Position numbers and translations under genes: made by a program
Notes under the pieces: model-generated
The model's input: only the letters and a program-made list of their open reading frames with translations
Database searches by the model: none
What the model was told of the DNA's origin: nothing
Part shown: positions 18,551 through 25,503 of the stretch, piece by piece
Numbering within the stretch: position 1 is the stretch's first letter
Layout: each line of letters starts with the position of its first letter
Assembly: GCA_038251625.1 (NCBI GenBank)
Contig: JBBSBE010000047.1
Location: 1-25,503, forward strand
Length of the DNA stretch: 25,503 nt
DNA from: JBBQXK01 sp038251625
GTDB lineage: Bacteria > Pseudomonadota > Alphaproteobacteria > Rhodobacterales > Rhodobacteraceae
Direction of reading: 5' to 3'

Positions 18551-18855
18551 CCTGGCTGATGTCGGTTCTGCACGTCGATTCGGTGGCCGAAGGGCTGTGG
18601 GTCGCCTTTGGCTTTCTGGCGCAACTGATGTTTACCGCCCGCTTTCTGGTGCAGTGGCTTGCGTCGGAAAAGGCGCGCAAATCGGTGATGCCGGTGGCGT
18701 TCTGGTACTTTTCGCTGGCCGGCGGCGTGATGCTGACGGCCTATGCGCTCTATCGTCGCGATCCGGTATTCATCCTGGGCCAGTCGATGGGCTTGGTGAT
18801 CTATGCCCGCAATCTCTGGCTGATCCAGGTCGAGAAGAAAAGTGCCGCTATCTAA
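18547..18855 (+). CDS. Stand-alone LAB_N (lipid A biosynthesis N-terminal) domain membrane protein
   Basis: This 102-residue protein has three hydrophobic segments at about residues 12-35, 47-68 and 74-95 and the LAB_N-like signature FTARFLVQWLASEKARKSVMPVAFWYFSLAGG...YALYRRDPVFILGQ. The domain is named after its occurrence on the N-terminus of some LpxB proteins, but it is common as a separate small gene next to GT2 and ArnT-like genes. It is thought to be a membrane partner, and no reaction is assigned. The ATG overlaps the stop of the glycosyltransferase by 4 bases, and its own end overlaps the GT39 start by 14 bases. This firmly places it in the cassette. Confidence 0.88.
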   Translation: MTWLMSVLHVDSVAEGLWVAFGFLAQLMFTARFLVQWLASEKARKSVMPVAFWYFSLAGGVMLTAYALYRRDPVFILGQSMGLVIYARNLWLIQVEKKSAAI

Positions 18856-20260
18856 GCGGGGCTGGTTCTTCGCAGCCCTGCCTTTCCTGATTGTCATAAC
18901 GGCCTTTCGTCTGGCCATCCTTGCGCTGAGCGGCCTCGATCTCTTCGTGGACGAGGCACAGTACTGGCTGTGGGGGCAGGGGCTCGACTGGGGCTATTAT
19001 TCCAAGCCACCGCTGATCGCCTGGGTGATCCGCGGGGTAACGGCCCTTGCGGGCAGCGATTCCGTTTTCTGGGTACGGATGCCGGGGCCGATCCTGCATG
19101 CCGCCACCGCGCTGATCCTTGGCGCCGTTGCGGCGCGGGCTTTCGGCGCGCGTGCGGCGGTCTGGGTGGCGGTGGGCTATGTGCTGTTGCCGCTGGCAAG
19201 CCTTGGATCGCTTCTCTTCTCCACCGATACCGTGATGGCACCTCTCTACGCGGGCGCGATCCTTCTCTGGATACGCGCGGTTGAGGGGCTGCGGACGCGC
19301 GATGCGCTGGCGGCTGGGCTTTGCCTCGGCCTTGCGGTGATGGCGAAATACGCAGGCATCTACGCGCTTTTGGGCATGGGCGCCGCGGCCATCGCGGTGC
19401 CGGGCTGGCGGCTGCCTTGGCGCCACTGGGCCGCGATGGCCGGTGTGATGCTGGCCGTGATCGCGCCGAATGTCTGGTGGAACCTGACGCACGATTTCAC
19501 CACCCTGTCCCACACCGCTGACAATGCGGGCTGGCTGCGTGATGGCGTGCGCCTCGACGTGACGGCGATGCTGGCGTTTCTCGCGGCGCAATTTGCCGTC
19601 GTGGGCCCCGTTGTCGGTGCAGCGTTCCTGTGGCGGTTGTTCCTGCCCAAGGCGCCGGCAGAGGCCGCACTATTCGCCTTTGCCCTGCCACCCCTTCTGA
19701 TCGTCAGCGCGCAGGCGCTGCTTGACGGCGCCAATGCCAATTGGGCTGTGGCGGGCTGGCTGCCCGGTGCCGTGGTTGTTTGGGCGGCGCTGGCGCTGCG
19801 GCCGGGGTGGGCTTGGGCCGCGATGGGGGTCAACGGTGCCATCGCGGTGGCCCTGCCGCTGGTGACGCTCTTTCCCGGCCTGTCGCGGCAGGGTGAGCCG
19901 CTCTTGCACCGCTACCTCGGTCGCGCAGATCTGTCGCACGAGGCGATTGCCGTGGCGCAGGCAGAGGGTTTGCCCCTGGTGGCCGACAGGCGCGATGTGC
20001 TGGCTGATCTGTATTACACCGGCCGCGGTGCAGGACTGGTCATCCTCGCCCGCCCCTTCGCGGGCCGACCGCGCAATTTTTACGAGCAAACCCTGATGCT
20101 GCCACCCCAGGCGACCGGGCCTGTCCTTCTGATCTCGGACGATCCCGGGGCCTGCGCCAGCGCACCACCCCTGCCGCTGATGGTGGAGGGGGGCGCCTAT
20201 TCCCGTACGCGCCTTGCGCTCTGGCACGTCACGGCGGAGTGCCTCAATGCCGCCCGCTGA
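18842..20260 (+). CDS. ArnT-like GT39 (PMT_2) family glycosyltransferase
   Basis: This 472-residue multi-span protein of the lipid-linked sugar transferase class has the essential acidic pair in LFVDEAQYWLWG (Asp37, Glu38) in the first periplasmic loop and YYSKPPLIAW (Lys55), matching the DE...KPP pattern of ArnT/PMT_2 enzymes. Around ten membrane helices reach to about residue 350, then a small periplasmic C-terminal domain follows (from HRYLGRADLSHEAIAVAQAEG). Such enzymes transfer a sugar from a polyprenyl phosphate to lipid A or a related acceptor on the periplasmic face. GTG 18842 lies inside the previous gene (14-base overlap), and the 3' end overlaps PAP2 by 14 bases. Acceptor and sugar are unknown. 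Confidence 0.88.
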   Translation: MPLSKRGWFFAALPFLIVITAFRLAILALSGLDLFVDEAQYWLWGQGLDWGYYSKPPLIAWVIRGVTALAGSDSVFWVRMPGPILHAATALILGAVAARAFGARAAVWVAVGYVLLPLASLGSLLFSTDTVMAPLYAGAILLWIRAVEGLRTRDALAAGLCLGLAVMAKYAGIYALLGMGAAAIAVPGWRLPWRHWAAMAGVMLAVIAPNVWWNLTHDFTTLSHTADNAGWLRDGVRLDVTAMLAFLAAQFAVVGPVVGAAFLWRLFLPKAPAEAALFAFALPPLLIVSAQALLDGANANWAVAGWLPGAVVVWAALALRPGWAWAAMGVNGAIAVALPLVTLFPGLSRQGEPLLHRYLGRADLSHEAIAVAQAEGLPLVADRRDVLADLYYTGRGAGLVILARPFAGRPRNFYEQTLMLPPQATGPVLLISDDPGACASAPPLPLMVEGGAYSRTRLALWHVTAECLNAAR

Positions 20261-21026
20261 CCGGCTGGCCCTTGCATGGTGCGTTGCGGTGCTGGCTGCA
20301 GCCCTTCTGTTCACCGCAGCGCCGGGGATCGACCTTTGGGTGTCGAGCCTCTTCTACCGCCCAGGCGCAGGGTTTCCGATCGCAAGCCTGCCCTTGGCCG
20401 AGTGGGTGCGCAACAGGATCTGGAACGCCAGCACGATCCTTGTCGTGGTTTCCATCGCAGGTTTGATCCTTTCCCGCGCGACCGGTGGCCCCGCGCTGTG
20501 GTTGCCGGGGCGTCTCTGGGGCTTTGTGCTGGCGCTCTATGCGTTGGGGCAGGGCGTGGTCGTCGACGGCCTGCTGAAGGCGCACTGGGGTCGGGCGAGG
20601 CCCGCCAATGTGGTGGAATTCGGCGGCACGGCCCATTTCACCCCCGCCCTTCTTCCAACGGACCAATGCGCATCGAATTGTTCCTTCGTGTCGGGCGAGG
20701 GGGCAGCGACCGTGGCGCTTGCGATCTGCCTCTGGCTCATCCTGCGGCGCCTGAGCCCGCGCCCCACGCCACGCGCCGCGCGTCTGCGTGGTGCGGGGCT
20801 TCTGGTGCTGGTCCTGACGGGCGCGGGGTTGCGGGTGCTCGGGGGGCGGCATTTCCTGTCGGACATCGTCTTTGCCGCCCTGATCATGATCGGCCTTTCG
20901 CTGCTCCTGCACAGGCTGATCCTTGCCCGAAACCCACCCGACCCTCTGTTGACAACCCCCGCGACTCCCCCTATAGCCCCGCACACCGCTGGCAACCCCT
21001 TGGGTTCTCGGCGTCTCAACGACTGA
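20247..21026 (+). CDS. PAP2 family membrane phosphatase with variant SGE motif
   Basis: This 259-residue membrane protein carries the three PAP2 motifs. K-x6-RP is Lys111...Arg118-Pro119 (KAHWGRARP). The second motif reads SFVSGEGA, with Glu151 where the classic PSGH has His. The third is Arg196-x5-His202-x3-Asp206 (RVLGGRHFLSD), with the phosphate-attacking His202 present. It has about six hydrophobic segments. Relatives remove phosphates from lipid A, phosphatidylglycerol phosphate or undecaprenyl pyrophosphate. ATG 20247 is chosen because GGAG (20236-20239) is 7 bases upstream; it overlaps GT39 by 14 bases. As the last gene of the cassette it may trim the acceptor lipid or recycle the carrier. 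Confidence 0.87.
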   Translation: MPPADRLALAWCVAVLAAALLFTAAPGIDLWVSSLFYRPGAGFPIASLPLAEWVRNRIWNASTILVVVSIAGLILSRATGGPALWLPGRLWGFVLALYALGQGVVVDGLLKAHWGRARPANVVEFGGTAHFTPALLPTDQCASNCSFVSGEGAATVALAICLWLILRRLSPRPTPRAARLRGAGLLVLVLTGAGLRVLGGRHFLSDIVFAALIMIGLSLLLHRLILARNPPDPLLTTPATPPIAPHTAGNPLGSRRLND

Positions 21027-21070
21027 AGTGGTCACGATCCGGGCGCAGGCCCCGATCCTCTGGAATTCCA

Positions 21071-21107
21071 CCGCATCGTCCCCGCGAAGGGGACGCTTGC
21101 GGTTTTT
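21071..21107 (+). terminator. Strong intrinsic terminator after the envelope cassette
   Basis: CCGCA (21071-21075) and CGTCCCC (21077-21083) pair with GGGGACG (21089-21095) and TGCGG (21098-21102) around GCGAA. TTTTT (21103-21107) follows directly. It isolates rpsL from the genes upstream. Confidence 0.93.
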
Positions 21108-21185
21108 GCGTTTGCCATAAGTGCTGACGCGCGAACTTGGCCTTCCCCGGGGGGCCGCGATACGGGTTAAGAAGGGCGAGACCTT

Positions 21186-21557
21186 ATGCCGACGATCCAA
21201 CAGCTGATCCGCAAGCCGCGGGAGCCGAATGTGCGGAAGTCCAAGTCGCAGCACTTGGAAGGATGCCCGCAGAAGCGCGGCGTCTGCACCCGCGTCTACA
21301 CCACGACCCCGAAGAAGCCGAACTCGGCCATGCGGAAGGTCGCCAAAGTGCGGCTGACCAACAGCTTTGAAGTGATCTGCTACATTCCCGGTGAAAAGCA
21401 CAACCTGCAGGAACACTCGGTCGTGCTGATCCGCGGTGGCCGGATCAAAGACCTTCCCGGTGTGCGTTACCACATCCTGCGCGGCGTTCTGGATACCCAG
21501 GGCGTCAAAGATCGTCGCCAGCGCCGGTCGAAATACGGCGCCAAGCGTCCGAAGTGA
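21186..21557 (+). CDS. rpsL: 30S ribosomal protein S12
   Basis: This 123-residue protein is close to family standard along its whole length (MPTIQQLIRKPREP, TRVYTTTPKKPNSAMRK, HNLQEHSVVLIRGGRIKDLPGVRYH). S12 lies at the decoding centre. Lys43 and Lys88, the sites of common streptomycin resistance changes, are both the sensitive lysine. GAAGGGCGAG precedes the ATG. Because a strong terminator ends 78 bases before it, the rpsL-rpsG-fusA-tuf unit needs its own promoter in 21108-21185; I see only a weak candidate (TTGGCC at 21137, GATACG at 21159). Confidence 0.98.
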   Translation: MPTIQQLIRKPREPNVRKSKSQHLEGCPQKRGVCTRVYTTTPKKPNSAMRKVAKVRLTNSFEVICYIPGEKHNLQEHSVVLIRGGRIKDLPGVRYHILRGVLDTQGVKDRRQRRSKYGAKRPK

Positions 21558-21568
21558 GGAACTGATAG

Positions 21569-22039
21569 ATGTCTCGTCGTCACGCCGCCGAAAAGCGCGA
21601 AATCCTGCCCGACGCCAAGTATGGCGATACGGTGCTTACGAAATTCATGAATAACCTGATGGTGGACGGCAAGAAGTCGGTCGCCGAGGGCATCGTCTAT
21701 TCCGCGCTTGAGCGGGTACAGACGCGCCTGAAGCGCGAGCCGATCCAGGCGTTCCACGAGGCGCTCGAGAACGTGAAGCCGTCGGTCGAGGTTCGCTCGC
21801 GCCGTGTCGGCGGTGCCACCTACCAGGTGCCCGTCGAAGTGCGCACCGAGCGCCGCGAGGCGCTTGCGATCCGCTGGCTGATCATCGCTGCGCGCAAGCG
21901 CAACGAGAACACGATGGAAGAGCGTCTGGCGGCTGAACTTTCCGACGCCGTGAACAACCGTGGTACCGCAGTCAAGAAGCGGGAAGACACCCACAAGATG
22001 GCCGACGCTAACAAAGCGTTCAGCCATTACCGCTGGTAA
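21569..22039 (+). CDS. rpsG: 30S ribosomal protein S7
   Basis: This is 156 residues, the normal length. The family start MSRRHAAEKREILPDAKYGD, the helix KFMNNLMVDGKK, the rRNA/mRNA-contacting hairpin (RRVGGATYQVPVEVR) and the C-terminal KMADANKAFSHYRW are all present. S7 nucleates the head of the small subunit and contacts the E-site tRNA. GAGGAA (21556-21561) overlaps the rpsL stop and lies 7 bases before the ATG. fusA follows after 13 bases. In E. coli S7 represses this operon; no specific site is claimed here. Confidence 0.98.
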   Translation: MSRRHAAEKREILPDAKYGDTVLTKFMNNLMVDGKKSVAEGIVYSALERVQTRLKREPIQAFHEALENVKPSVEVRSRRVGGATYQVPVEVRTERREALAIRWLIIAARKRNENTMEERLAAELSDAVNNRGTAVKKREDTHKMADANKAFSHYRW

Positions 22040-22052
22040 GGGGCACGTCATC

Positions 22053-24179
<2,127 letters not shown>

Positions 24180-24193
24180 CGGTGCGGCGGGTA

Positions 24194-24219
24194 GCTTGAA
24201 TTTTCCTTGAAATTCAAGC
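24194..24219 (+). other. AT-rich 10-bp inverted repeat between fusA and tuf
   Basis: GCTTGAATTT (24194-24203) and AAATTCAAGC (24210-24219) form a perfect stem with loop TCCTTG. Flanking GGCGGG and CCCGCC can extend it. No T-run follows on the + strand, so it could be a processing site or stall structure. It also carries TTGAAT/TTGAAA -35-like hexamers. Confidence 0.55.
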
Positions 24220-24241
24220 CTGAACCCCGCCCTACCATCCC

Positions 24242-24265
24242 GTAGGGTGCGTGACTTCACGCACC
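24242..24265 (+). repeat. GTAGGGTG-headed palindrome upstream of tuf
   Basis: After GTAG, GGTGCGTGA (24246-24254) pairs with TCACGCACC (24257-24265) over 9 bp, with CT between. Its head GTAGGGTGCG equals that of the rpoB-rpoC element (12454). It lies 29 bases before the tuf start and 15 bases before its ribosome binding site. Confidence 0.6.
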
Positions 24266-24294
24266 GCCACCGAACCGAATGAGGAGACGCCATC

Positions 24295-25503
<1,209 letters not shown>

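Overview
The window is a high-GC (visibly GC-rich, G/C at most third codon positions) chromosomal segment of an alphaproteobacterium, most likely a Rhodobacterales/Rhodobacteraceae-type organism. The evidence is the RpoB N-terminus (MAQTYVGQKR), the long L11 loop, and the linkage tuf / tRNA-Trp-secE-nusG-rplKAJL-rpoBC-rpsLG-fusA-tuf. All supported genes lie on the + strand. Long minus-strand ORFs are antisense shadows typical of high-GC DNA.

Layout. (1) 1-183: the last 35 codons of one tuf copy, a GTAGGGTG-headed palindrome and a terminator. (2) 240-4306: an accessory block with a ribbon-helix-helix protein, a glyoxalase I-like protein, a Tat-exported small subunit plus GMC flavoprotein pair (periplasmic sugar/alcohol dehydrogenase type), a small membrane protein and an unrecognised protein. 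(3) 4372-8027: tRNA-Trp(CCA), secE, nusG, rplK, rplA, rplJ, rplL. (4) 8288-16773: rpoB and rpoC, followed by a strong terminator. (5) 16864-21026: an EamA/DMT transporter and a tightly overlapping envelope cassette of GT2 glycosyltransferase, stand-alone LAB_N membrane protein, ArnT-like GT39 and PAP2 phosphatase, closed by a strong terminator. (6) 21186-25470: rpsL, rpsG, fusA and a complete tuf.

The housekeeping genes form the transcription/translation core: SecE and NusG, the ribosomal stalk proteins, the two large RNA polymerase subunits, S12/S7 and the two elongation factors. Their intergenic spacers are rich in structure: a multi-hairpin leader with GNRA loops before rplJ, a structured rplL-rpoB spacer, a terminator inside the nusG leader, and a family of short interspersed palindromes. 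The envelope cassette looks like a polyprenyl-phosphate-sugar synthase / flanking membrane protein / lipid-to-lipid sugar transferase / lipid phosphatase set, which fits lipid A or another envelope glycolipid being modified. Its substrate cannot be read from the sequence.

The first 141 bases are identical to the last 141 bases. This is either the natural identity of two tuf copies, or, more tellingly, an assembly loop made by collapsing them: 141 is a common final de Bruijn k-mer size. A genuine 25.4-kb replicon carrying rpoBC is unlikely. I see no convincing unknown defence, mobile or CRISPR system. The most interesting items are the end overlap, the envelope cassette, the leader structures and the palindrome family.
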